Source of the DNA: Candidatus Saccharimonadota bacterium
GTDB taxonomy: Bacteria > Patescibacteriota > Saccharimonadia > Saccharimonadales > Saccharimonadaceae
Assembly: GCA_017511645.1 (NCBI GenBank)
Contig: JAFWJH010000001.1
Coordinates: 1 to 64,000, forward strand
DNA: 64,000 nucleotides
Direction of reading: 5' to 3'
Part shown: positions 8,955-15,947 of the stretch, one piece after another
How the letters are laid out: every line of letters starts with the position of its first letter
Position numbering within the stretch: position 1 is the stretch's first letter
Notes under the pieces: model-generated
Databases searched by the model: none
What the model saw: only the letters and a program-made list of their open reading frames with translations
Told to the model about the DNA's origin: nothing
Translations under genes and position numbers: made by a program

Positions 8955-11129
8955 CTAGTCTAAACCTTTCATTGTTAGCGACATCCGACCTTTGTCATCA
9001 ATCGCCACAAGCCGCACGCGCACCTTATCACCCACGTGTAGCACTTCTTCTACTTTCTTTAGTCTCTTATCCGAAATCTGCGAAATATGAAGCATCCCGT
9101 CAATACCTGGCAAAATTGTCACAAATGCCCCAAAATCTTTGATCGACGCCACCGTACCATTATAAATCTTACCCACTTCCGGCTCTTCTACTAACCCGCG
9201 AATCCATTCTACCGCCGCTTGAATCCTTTCTGGGTCATTACCAGAAACCGTCACCAAACCCGAATCTTCAATATCCACCTCCGCGCCAGTTTCAGATGTA
9301 ATCTTATTGATCATTTCGCCGCCCTTACCAATAATCGCGCCAATCTTGTCAGGCTTCACCATCAATTTTTCAATTCTTGGCGCATATTCGCTAATTTCCT
9401 TCTTCGGCTCGCTAATCACCTCCATGATGTGGTCAAGAATAAACATCCTTCCCGCATGGCTCTGCTTGATCGCCTTTTCAAGGATCTCCACCGGCAAACC
9501 GTGCACTTTCATATCCATCTGCAATGCCGTTACGCCCTCACGCGTACCAGTCACCTTAAAGTCCATATCGCCCGCAAAATCTTCCGCATCCATCAAATCC
9601 GTCAATACATACGCCTTGTCAATATCGTCTGCAGTAATTGGCTGCCCTTTTGGTACATCCACCATCAACCCCATTGCTACACCAGATACCGGACGCTTCA
9701 AAGGCACGCCTGCATCCATCAATGCCATACAGCTCGAACAAGTCGCCGCCATCGAAGTCGACCCATTTTGCGACATAATTTCAGTCACACTCCGAATCGC
9801 ATAAGGGAAGTCTTCTTCACTCGGCAGCACCGGTATCAAGGCCCGTTCTGCCAAATACCCATGGCCAATCTCGCGCCGACCAGGTGATCCCATTCGACCC
9901 GGCTCACCCACCGTATAAGATGGTGCGTTGTAGTGGTGCATATAGCGCCGCTTACCATTCGTCACTTCCATTGTATCCACCTCTTGCGCATAGCTCAGCG
10001 GTGCCAACGTCACAATATTCATCGCCTGTGTCACTCCACGCGTAAACAGAGAAGATCCGTGCGTTCTCGGTAAGATCGACACCTGACTCGACAAAGGTCG
10101 CACCTCATCTAGCTTTCGCCCATCCGGCCTCACTCCTTCTTCTACAATCCCCCGTCGCACTTCCTTATGTACTGCCAACTCAAACGCCTGATCATACACA
10201 TCGCGCAAATTCTCATCGTACCATTCTACCTTTTCGTTATCCGTTTCGCCCTCACCGTGCTTCAAGGCCATCTCATCATGCATTGCATATTTCAAATCAT
10301 CTAACATCTGCGCGCGCTCCATCACATTACCACGCACCTTCGAGCCAAACTTTCCGTCCGTCCATTTTGCCACTTCTTCCATCACCACCTCATCTGGCAA
10401 CACCAACTCATACTCTTGCGCCGGCGCATTTACCTGCTTAGCTAGTTCTCTCTGCAAATCCAATACTGGCTGCACCTTATCCACTGCCCAGTGCATCGCC
10501 TCAATAATCATTTCTTCTGGTACTTCGTTAGCACCAGCTTCTACCATCATTACCTTACCATCTTTACAAGCTACCACAAAATCTAGCGGGGAAGCTTCAC
10601 GTTCTTCTTTGCTTAGGAATCCCTTAAATTCGCCCCCGATGCGCCCAATTCGAATCCCTGCGATTGGCCCGTCGAACGGCACACCCGCATTCATCAACGC
10701 CGACGACGCTGCGATCATCGCCACACAATCTGGCCGAAAGTTCGGATCCATCGATAGCACCGTACATACCACCTGCACCTCCTGGCGATATCCCTTCGGG
10801 AACAAAGGCCGAATCGGCCGGTCAATTAGCCGCCCCACCAGCACTGCTTCGTCCGCCGGCTTACCCTCACGCTTGATAAACTTCGACCCACTAATTTTCC
10901 CCGCTGCATAAAACTTCTCTTCATAGCTAATCGATAGCGGGAAAAAATCCTGCACCACTGGCTTCGTACCTACCACTACCGAGCCTAGCACCACCGTATC
11001 ACCATAGGTCACAAGCACCGACGAAGTCGTCCGAAACCCAACTCTATTTACCTCTAAAGTCAATTCTCGCCCCAGCCACTCGGTCGACACCCGTATCGTC
11101 TTCTTGCCATTGGGATTGATAATTTCCAT
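8955..11129 (-). CDS. pnp: Polyribonucleotide nucleotidyltransferase (PNPase)
   Basis: 724 residues. Two RNase PH domains are separated by a helical linker; the C-terminal part has a KH domain with GxxG in IIGKGGEM (about 599-606) and an S1 domain from about 651 to 722. PNPase is the phosphorolytic 3'-5' exoribonuclease of RNA decay, normally a trimer. A GAAAGGG ribosome site lies before the ATG, and a minus-strand TATAAT at 11218-11213 serves as the -10. It is co-transcribed with lepA. Confidence 0.96.
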   Translation of the reverse strand: MEIINPNGKKTIRVSTEWLGRELTLEVNRVGFRTTSSVLVTYGDTVVLGSVVVGTKPVVQDFFPLSISYEEKFYAAGKISGSKFIKREGKPADEAVLVGRLIDRPIRPLFPKGYRQEVQVVCTVLSMDPNFRPDCVAMIAASSALMNAGVPFDGPIAGIRIGRIGGEFKGFLSKEEREASPLDFVVACKDGKVMMVEAGANEVPEEMIIEAMHWAVDKVQPVLDLQRELAKQVNAPAQEYELVLPDEVVMEEVAKWTDGKFGSKVRGNVMERAQMLDDLKYAMHDEMALKHGEGETDNEKVEWYDENLRDVYDQAFELAVHKEVRRGIVEEGVRPDGRKLDEVRPLSSQVSILPRTHGSSLFTRGVTQAMNIVTLAPLSYAQEVDTMEVTNGKRRYMHHYNAPSYTVGEPGRMGSPGRREIGHGYLAERALIPVLPSEEDFPYAIRSVTEIMSQNGSTSMAATCSSCMALMDAGVPLKRPVSGVAMGLMVDVPKGQPITADDIDKAYVLTDLMDAEDFAGDMDFKVTGTREGVTALQMDMKVHGLPVEILEKAIKQSHAGRMFILDHIMEVISEPKKEISEYAPRIEKLMVKPDKIGAIIGKGGEMINKITSETGAEVDIEDSGLVTVSGNDPERIQAAVEWIRGLVEEPEVGKIYNGTVASIKDFGAFVTILPGIDGMLHISQISDKRLKKVEEVLHVGDKVRVRLVAIDDKGRMSLTMKGLD

Positions 11130-11212
11130 AAAAATATACCCTTTCTCGGGAAAACCTCAGATATAGGCCCCTCTCCCGTATCCGCTGTCTTCCCTTTGTT
11201 AATTTTGTATTT

Positions 11213-11254
11213 ATTATACCAAATATTGACATTTTCAGCAATCTGTGCTATAAT
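11213..11254. promoter_or_regulatory. Divergent promoters: pnp (minus) and small-protein gene (plus)
   Basis: On the plus strand TTGACA (11226-11231), a 17-bp spacer and TATAAT (11249-11254) preceded by TG form a consensus sigma70-type promoter for the gene at 11318. On the minus strand TATAAT (11218-11213) points toward pnp. The two overlap, so mutual interference is possible. Confidence 0.7.
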
Positions 11255-11317
11255 TAAAGGACAGTCTAGGTTTTTGCTGCTGGATTGATAGTATTTTTAC
11301 AAGAGGTGATCAATTGT

Positions 11318-11824
11318 ATGGAAAAAATCCCATACATCAGCTGCAATAGCAGCTTCAAAAATGGCTATGGTAGTCTCACCATAGAAGGCTTAGAAATTTC
11401 TATGGATTTCATGAGTAGATTCTTTGCGCAATACAAAAAGGAAATTGCCAAAGATTACCATATCGGCGTCAGCGCTACATTCTTAGAATTTCCCGAAGAA
11501 AACAATCTCGAGATCAGATGCCTTTTTCTCGAGAACATAGCTTACGCCGAAAAACACAATATAGACCCTAGAATTCACGCCAAACGCTTCGAAGAAACTT
11601 TCGGCCATTGGATCTCCAACTTTGAAGAAATATTGGACGATATCTCTTTCAAAATCAATGACGGAAAATCTGAAGACCAAATCTTCAAGGATTATTACCC
11701 TGAAGCCTTCAAGAGAAGAAAGCGCAAAGAGCGTAAAGCGGCAGCCAAAAAAGCTGCTAAAAGGGCCAAGAAACACCCCCAAAACGATATCAACGGGACC
11801 AACACAGCAAAAGCGTCCCTCTAA
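11318..11824 (+). CDS. Uncharacterised protein with lysine/arginine-rich C-terminal tail
   Basis: 168 residues from the ATG at 11318, chosen because AGAGGTGAT (11302-11310) sits at ribosome-site distance; an in-frame upstream start at 11285 is less likely. The N-terminal two thirds look globular and mixed alpha/beta. The last 40 residues are strongly basic (RRKRKERKAAAKKAAKRAKK), suggesting nucleic-acid or ribosome binding. It has its own consensus promoter, a 60-nt leader, and an unusually long 3'UTR containing an anti-Shine-Dalgarno sequence before the terminator. Family not recognised. Confidence 0.75.
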   Translation: MEKIPYISCNSSFKNGYGSLTIEGLEISMDFMSRFFAQYKKEIAKDYHIGVSATFLEFPEENNLEIRCLFLENIAYAEKHNIDPRIHAKRFEETFGHWISNFEEILDDISFKINDGKSEDQIFKDYYPEAFKRRKRKERKAAAKKAAKRAKKHPQNDINGTNTAKASL

Positions 11825-11907
11825 AAGACGCGTTGGCCTCTAGACATATCACCTCCTCAGGTTCCAACTGCCAAATGGAACTCCTTAATCGGCTCGCTCT
11901 AGAGCCC
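11825..11907 (+). ncRNA. Structured 3'UTR with anti-Shine-Dalgarno segment, possible 3'UTR-derived sRNA
   Basis: Between the stop codon and the terminator lie ATCACCTCCT (11848-11857), complementary to strong ribosome sites, and two small hairpins (GTTCCA/TGGAAC and GGCTC/GAGCC). ATCACCTC is the exact complement of GAGGTGAT in the same mRNA's ribosome site. A stable RNA released by processing would have CCUCCU exposed and a terminator stem at its 3' end. This is inference from sequence only. Confidence 0.3.
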
Positions 11908-11934
11908 AAACCCCCGCTCCAAGAGCGGGGGTTT
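11908..11934. terminator. Bidirectional terminator between the basic-tail protein gene and rpsO
   Basis: A perfect 12-bp stem, AAACCCCCGCTC (11908-11919) with GAGCGGGGGTTT (11923-11934), and a CAA loop. T-rich sequence follows on the plus strand, and the structure also lies just downstream of the rpsO stop on the minus strand. Confidence 0.85.
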
Positions 11935-11955
11935 AAACTTTTCTGACTATTTTTA

Positions 11956-12222
11956 TTACTTACGCAAGCCAAGCTTCGAGATGGTCTTCTTGTACAGCTC
12001 AAAATCGGTCTCTTCTAGGTATTTCAGCAATTTCTTGCGCTTCCCTACCATCTGGATTAAACCTCTTTTGGCCATAAAGTCATGTTTGTTATTCTTCACG
12101 TGTTCGGTCACTTCTTTGATCCGCTCAGTTAGAATCGAAACTTGAACTTCAGGAGAACCAACGTCTGCTTTGTTACGAGCAACCTTGGCAATAGCCTTGT
12201 CCTTATTCTCTTTTGTTATCAT
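11956..12222 (-). CDS. rpsO: 30S ribosomal protein uS15
   Basis: 88 residues, the standard S15 length, with the conserved GSPEVQVSILTERI and HDFMAKRGL motifs that contact 16S rRNA helices. TATAAT (12234-12229, minus strand) ends 6 nt before the ATG and no ribosome site is present, so the mRNA is predicted leaderless, which is notable for a ribosomal protein. In many bacteria rpsO precedes pnp; here the two are separated by one unrelated gene on the other strand. Confidence 0.96.
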   Translation of the reverse strand: MITKENKDKAIAKVARNKADVGSPEVQVSILTERIKEVTEHVKNNKHDFMAKRGLIQMVGKRKKLLKYLEETDFELYKKTISKLGLRK

Positions 12223-12228
12223 TGCCCC

Positions 12229-12250
12229 ATTATATCACATCTGTTATAAT
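12229..12250. promoter_or_regulatory. Divergent leaderless promoters of rpsO and truB
   Basis: Minus-strand TATAAT at 12234-12229 is 6 nt from the rpsO ATG, and plus-strand TATAAT at 12245-12250 is 7 nt from the truB ATG at 12258. Neither gene has a ribosome-binding site. Confidence 0.65.
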
Positions 12251-12257
12251 AACGCAA

Positions 12258-12968
12258 ATGGAAGATCAAATTATCCTCATCGACAAACCAGCCGGTATTT
12301 CTAGTTTTGGTGTTGTTGCCAAAGTTCGCGGCAAACTAAAAGCCGAATTTGGCCACAAAGTCAAAGTTGGCCACACCGGCACTCTTGATCCCTTCGCTAC
12401 AGGGCTTTTGATTTTACTTTCTGGCAAAATGACCAAAAAATCCAATGATTTTCTAAAACTCGATAAAGTCTACGAAGCCACCATGAAGCTCGGCTATATT
12501 TCTACCACTGGAGACCCAGAGGGAGAGATTTTAATATATCCCAATCCGGGGACATTCGGAGGTTACGACCGAGAAGCAGGGCGCGAGCCCCGTAACGACG
12601 GGTGCGAGCGACCCGTCCCCGAATGGGGTATATTAAAATCCACTGTCAACGCTTTTGTTGGAAAAATATCCCAAACTCCTCCTCGCTTCAGCGCCATCAA
12701 AATCAACGGCCAACGTGCATACAAATTAGCCCGCAAAGGCGCAGATTTTGAGATCCCTAGCCGCGAAGTCGAGATCTATAGTATTGAAATATTAGATTAT
12801 CATTACCCAGAGCTTACTATTCGCTGTCACGTCTCATCTGGCACTTACATCCGCACTCTCGCCGAAGACATCGGCAAAGCCCTCGGTACCGGAGCCTACC
12901 TTACCGCTCTTCGCCGCTTACGAATAGGAAATTACGACATCAAAAACGCCACTAAACTTGTGTTATAA
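12258..12968 (+). CDS. truB: tRNA pseudouridine-55 synthase with an in-frame palindromic insertion
   Basis: 236 residues from the ATG at 12258 (7 nt after TATAAT). TruB makes pseudouridine 55 in the tRNA T-loop. The catalytic motif GHTGTLDPFATGLL (about 38-51) carries the essential Asp. Further motifs are KVYEATMKLG, TPPRFSAIKINGQRAY and RCHVSSGTYIRTLAEDIG. About 38 residues (91-128) come from a GC-rich palindromic DNA element placed between STTGDPEGEI and VNAFVGKI. It keeps the frame open and sits in a variable loop region of the family, so activity may be retained (inference). The stop overlaps the -10 box of the next gene. Confidence 0.92.
   Translation: MEDQIILIDKPAGISSFGVVAKVRGKLKAEFGHKVKVGHTGTLDPFATGLLILLSGKMTKKSNDFLKLDKVYEATMKLGYISTTGDPEGEILIYPNPGTFGGYDREAGREPRNDGCERPVPEWGILKSTVNAFVGKISQTPPRFSAIKINGQRAYKLARKGADFEIPSREVEIYSIEILDYHYPELTIRCHVSSGTYIRTLAEDIGKALGTGAYLTALRRLRIGNYDIKNATKLVL
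12527..12640. repeat. Palindromic element copy A, in frame inside truB
   Basis: 114 bp bounded by complementary arms of about 26 nt (12527-12553 and 12615-12640), differing at only a few positions. The GC-rich core contains mini-hairpins with stable loops: GGT-TACG-ACC, GGGC-GCGA-GCCC and CGGGT-GCGAGCG-ACCCG. The core matches copy C in the O-antigen-ligase-like gene closely (TTCGGAGGTTACGACCGAGAA and GAGCGACCCGTCCCCGAA are shared), while the outer arms do not match. No stop codon occurs in the truB frame. Confidence 0.85.
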
Positions 12969-12975
12969 TTAGCTT

Positions 12976-13584
12976 ATGTTAGTTACTTCTACTAGACTAA
13001 TCGGCACGCCGATTCTTAGCATGCAAGCCGGCGGTCCTATCGGCCAAATCGCCGAGCCTATCGTCGATCCCGACAAGCTCAAGATCGTCGCTTTTCGTCT
13101 CACCGGTGGTGTAGTGCCACGCTCTGGCGCTAACATCCTAGATGTTTCTAGTATCCGCGAATACTCCCAGTATGGCATGGTAATCGACGATATCGACGAG
13201 CTCGTTGCGCCCGACGATGTTATTAAAATCTCCGAAGTCATCCAGTTAAACTTCTCTCTCACTGGTCTTAAAGTTGAGACCAAAAAAGGGTCCAAGCTCG
13301 GCAAAGTCCTAGATTATGCCGTAAATTCTAACGATTTCATCGTCCAGCAAATCATCGTCAAGCGCCCCATAATAAAAAGTTTTATCGACCCAGAGCTTAC
13401 CATTCATCGTCGCGAAATTATTGAAATCACCGATTACAAAATTATCATCAAAGACGAAGAAAAAGTCCTCAAAGAAAAGGCCGAAAAAGAAGATTTTGTG
13501 CCCAACTTCGTTAATCCGTTTCGCGAGTCACCAGACTTTGCGCCAGCTGATACGAAAACCCCTGCCGACAAAGATACTGAATAA
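12976..13584 (+). CDS. PRC-barrel domain protein
   Basis: 202 residues with two consecutive PRC-barrel-like segments: GTPILSMQAGGPIGQIAEPIVDP at about 10-32, and VETKKGSKLGKVLDYAVNSND at about 100-120. The fold is known from RimM and photosynthetic reaction-centre H subunits. An acidic, proline-containing C-terminal tail follows. A role in RNA processing or as a cytosolic scaffold is only inferred. TATAAT at 12964-12969 overlaps the truB stop and ends 6 nt before the ATG. The last 74 bp overlap the convergent recX gene. Confidence 0.8.
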   Translation: MLVTSTRLIGTPILSMQAGGPIGQIAEPIVDPDKLKIVAFRLTGGVVPRSGANILDVSSIREYSQYGMVIDDIDELVAPDDVIKISEVIQLNFSLTGLKVETKKGSKLGKVLDYAVNSNDFIVQQIIVKRPIIKSFIDPELTIHRREIIEITDYKIIIKDEEKVLKEKAEKEDFVPNFVNPFRESPDFAPADTKTPADKDTE

Positions 13585-14164
13585 GTTTATCGTTATCATA
13601 TTTTGTCCGCTTTTTAGCAATAATTTTCAAGATCTCTTCTTCGTCGTCTCTCGCGTCCACCACTTCATCAATAATTTCCTTAGAGATTCCCTTTTTCATG
13701 AGCTCCATCTTAAGTCGCTTCCTAGAAATCCCCTTTTTCACAAACCGATTCTCAACATAATACCGCGCAAACTTCGCGTCGTCTACATACTTTTTATTTT
13801 TTAATCTATCTATAACAGTATTTATATAATTTTTATCTATTTTTTTTTCATAAATCTTTTTATACAAATAATCATACAATTCTTTTTCAGATCTAGGCCT
13901 TACCAAGACCCATTCTAGGGCTCTTTGGTATAATTTCCCAAACTCTGAAGCTTTTTTATATTCAACCAATTCTTCTTCCGAAATTTTCAAGCCAACCTTC
14001 AGCTTACAATCCACTATTTGCGAAATATCTAGTGAAAAGGCATATTTATCATTGATAAATATATTCACCCGATTCGGATTTTTCACGCCTTGTCTGATAT
14101 CTGTAATAACAAAATTAGAAGCAGCAGCATCCGAGATTTCATCGCTAAGCTTATAAATCTCCAT
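13511..14164 (-). CDS. recX: RecX-like regulator of RecA
   Basis: 217 residues with the three-helix repeats of RecX: ALEWVLVRPRSEKELYDYL, INTVIDRLKNKKYVDDAKFA and the C-terminal KKGISKEIIDEVV region. RecX normally limits RecA filament growth. It is last in a recA-NUDIX-recX set; its start overlaps the NUDIX gene by 14 bp, and its 3' end overlaps the PRC-barrel gene by 74 bp on the opposite strand. The N-terminal extension (about 50 residues) is typical of longer RecX forms. Confidence 0.87.
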   Translation of the reverse strand: MEIYKLSDEISDAAASNFVITDIRQGVKNPNRVNIFINDKYAFSLDISQIVDCKLKVGLKISEEELVEYKKASEFGKLYQRALEWVLVRPRSEKELYDYLYKKIYEKKIDKNYINTVIDRLKNKKYVDDAKFARYYVENRFVKKGISRKRLKMELMKKGISKEIIDEVVDARDDEEEILKIIAKKRTKYDNDKLIQYLCRQGFSYQLAQSLVTRETD

Positions 14165-14699
14165 ATTTCTCTAAAATCTTAGTCTTCCATTCTTTTAGAT
14201 AATACCTAAACACCGTATTACCTGTTAAGCTCTCTTTAATATTCGGCCAAAACTCCTCCAGCTCAGAATATTTCACCCACTTCACCTCCTCTACTTCCTC
14301 ATCATCAAAATGAAAAACATCTTCCCTACCAGTCCAATCATAAAAATATAAATTTGTCATTATCTTCCAGCGCAAATAAGTAGCGGCCAGCTCAAGTTTA
14401 TCTCTTTCAAGCTCTACGCCGATTTCCTCCCGCGCCTCGCGCACCATAGCATCAACTTTTGATTCGTCTAGATTAACATGCCCGCCAGCCGAAGTATCCC
14501 ACTTGTCCGGGTTAGCCTTCAAAAACTTTGACCTATGTTGGAACAAATATTCCACTTCACCGTTTTTATACCGATACATCATCACTATAGACGCGCTAAA
14601 AAGCTTTATTTCATGCTCTTCTAGTTTTGCCGGTTCAATACCGCCAATCTGTTCACCATTATAGCCAAGCTCTTGCCAAATCTCACCCGGATGTTCCAT
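14151..14699 (-). CDS. NUDIX hydrolase
   Basis: 182 residues. The Nudix box spans about residues 72-95 with the pattern G-x5-E-x7-REAREEIG, giving the metal-binding glutamates. The surrounding sequence (LFQHRSKFLKANPDKWDTSAGGH) resembles the YfcD / isopentenyl-diphosphate-isomerase-like branch. It hydrolyses an X-linked nucleoside diphosphate or similar; the substrate cannot be told. It lies between recA and recX, starting 4 bp after the recA stop, so a role in clearing damaged nucleotides is plausible but inferred. Confidence 0.87.
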   Translation of the reverse strand: MEHPGEIWQELGYNGEQIGGIEPAKLEEHEIKLFSASIVMMYRYKNGEVEYLFQHRSKFLKANPDKWDTSAGGHVNLDESKVDAMVREAREEIGVELERDKLELAATYLRWKIMTNLYFYDWTGREDVFHFDDEEVEEVKWVKYSELEEFWPNIKESLTGNTVFRYYLKEWKTKILEKYGDL

Positions 14700-14702
14700 A
14701 TT

Positions 14703-15725
14703 TTAGTCTTCCGCCGCCTTTTCGCGTACCTTTGTTTCAATTTCCGTCATCAGCTCGGGCTTTTCGCGGAATAGTTTTTTCACTGCTTCGCGACCTTGGC
14801 CCAAAGTTTCACCATTATATTTAATAAATGCCCCAGCCTTGTCAAGGATTCCATATTGTACGCCAAGGTCTAGCACATCGCCCGGCTTCGATATCCCTTC
14901 GTTATACATGATATCAAACTCTGCCGTACGAAATGGCGCCGCAATCTTATTCTTCACTACTTTGATCTTAGTTCTGTTTCCCGAGATATTATCGCCTTCC
15001 TTTATCTGGCCAATCCGGCGAATATCTACCCTTACACTCGCGTAAAACTTCAGCGCATTACCACCAGTAGTCGTCTCTGGGTTGCCAAACATCACACCAA
15101 TCTTCATCCGAATCTGGTTGATAAATATCACCGTCGCACGCGACTTAGAGATAATGCCAGTGAGTTTACGCATCGCCTGACTCATCAACCGTGCCTGAAG
15201 CCCCATCTGCGCATCGCCCATATCACCATCAATCTCTGCCTGTGGCACTAGCGCCGCCACCGAGTCTACCACAATTAAGTCTACCGCGTTAGACCTTACC
15301 AAGGTTTCACAAATCTCCAGCGCCTGCTCGCCATTATCTGGTTGCGAGATTAGTAAGTTCGCCGTATCCACGCCAATCTTCTTTGCATACGCTGGGTCCA
15401 ACGCATGCTCCGCATCAATAAATGCCGCCTGTCCGCCTTGTTTTTGCATCTCGGCAATCGCATGTAGTGCCAAAGTTGTCTTACCAGATGACTCCGGCCC
15501 ATAAATCTCTATAATGCGCCCTTTTGGCCAACCACCGCCTAACGCCAGATCCAAACTCAGCGACCCAGATGGCAATAATTCTACGTCCATCTTTGGCGTC
15601 TCGCCTAGCTTCATGATCGAGCCATCACCAAATTGTTTTGTAATCTGCGCAATCGCGAGCTTCAAAGCCTCGCTTTTCCCATCCTCTTGTTTATTTTTCT
15701 CTGCCACCGCATCCTTTTTTGCCAT
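14703..15725 (-). CDS. recA: Recombinase RecA
   Basis: 340 residues. Walker [10 protein letters not shown] (76-84), the [12 protein letters not shown] Walker B segment, and [10 protein letters not shown] and [22 protein letters not shown] (loop region) are all intact. RecA forms filaments on single-stranded DNA for strand exchange and recombination, relevant here beside ComEC-based DNA uptake. A ribosome site AAGAAAGG precedes the ATG, and a minus-strand TATAAT lies at 15755-15750. No LexA-type operator was seen upstream. Confidence 0.97.
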   Translation of the reverse strand: MAKKDAVAEKNKQEDGKSEALKLAIAQITKQFGDGSIMKLGETPKMDVELLPSGSLSLDLALGGGWPKGRIIEIYGPESSGKTTLALHAIAEMQKQGGQAAFIDAEHALDPAYAKKIGVDTANLLISQPDNGEQALEICETLVRSNAVDLIVVDSVAALVPQAEIDGDMGDAQMGLQARLMSQAMRKLTGIISKSRATVIFINQIRMKIGVMFGNPETTTGGNALKFYASVRVDIRRIGQIKEGDNISGNRTKIKVVKNKIAAPFRTAEFDIMYNEGISKPGDVLDLGVQYGILDKAGAFIKYNGETLGQGREAVKKLFREKPELMTEIETKVREKAAED

Positions 15726-15779
15726 AATAGTATTACCTTTCTTTCGACTATTATATCATCTTTACTATAATAGAAATAG

Positions 15780-15877
15780 AATTGATTTTCACATTAGTGT
15801 ATGGTAGAACCACCATAGTTTGCAAAACTTCACCAACCCTATTTTCTGGCCCCTGTATAACATAGTAAAAATCAATT
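15780..15877. repeat. Intergenic inverted-repeat element between recA and murB
   Basis: AATTGATTTTCAC (15780-15792) and GTAAAAATCAATT (15865-15877) form a 13-bp inverted repeat with one mismatch. Inside is a perfect dyad TATGGT-6-ACCATA (15800-15817). It starts just upstream of the recA promoter region, so it could be an operator, a small palindromic element, or part of an unannotated RNA. The remaining intergenic sequence up to 15935 shows nothing else. Confidence 0.4.
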
Positions 15878-15935
15878 TTCAACCCCCGCCCTCATGCTTA
15901 TACTTATTAACCTTAAAATCTACCTCTAAATATGG

Positions 15936-15947
15936 TATAATTTCACC
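15936..15947 (+). promoter_or_regulatory. Leaderless-type -10 promoter of murB
   Basis: TATAAT at 15936-15941 is followed by only 6 nt (TTCACC) before the ATG. A transcript starting at the usual distance begins at the A of ATG. Confidence 0.6.

Noticed and set aside
9219-9887. A 222-codon open frame on the plus strand opposite pnp, and other long plus-strand frames opposite pnp and lepA
   Set aside because: The amino-acid make-up is that of a reverse-strand shadow (His/Arg/Asn-rich), no promoter or ribosome site fits, and the minus-strand genes are certain.
11824-11847. Minus-strand 8-codon frame starting after a perfect AGGAGGTGAT
   Set aside because: It ends after eight codons, has no promoter in that direction, and is better explained as the complement of the anti-Shine-Dalgarno stretch in the plus-strand 3'UTR.
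15726-15780. LexA/SOS operator upstream of recA
   Set aside because: Neither the CTGT-N8-ACAG nor the GAAC-N4-GTTC type pattern is present near the promoter.
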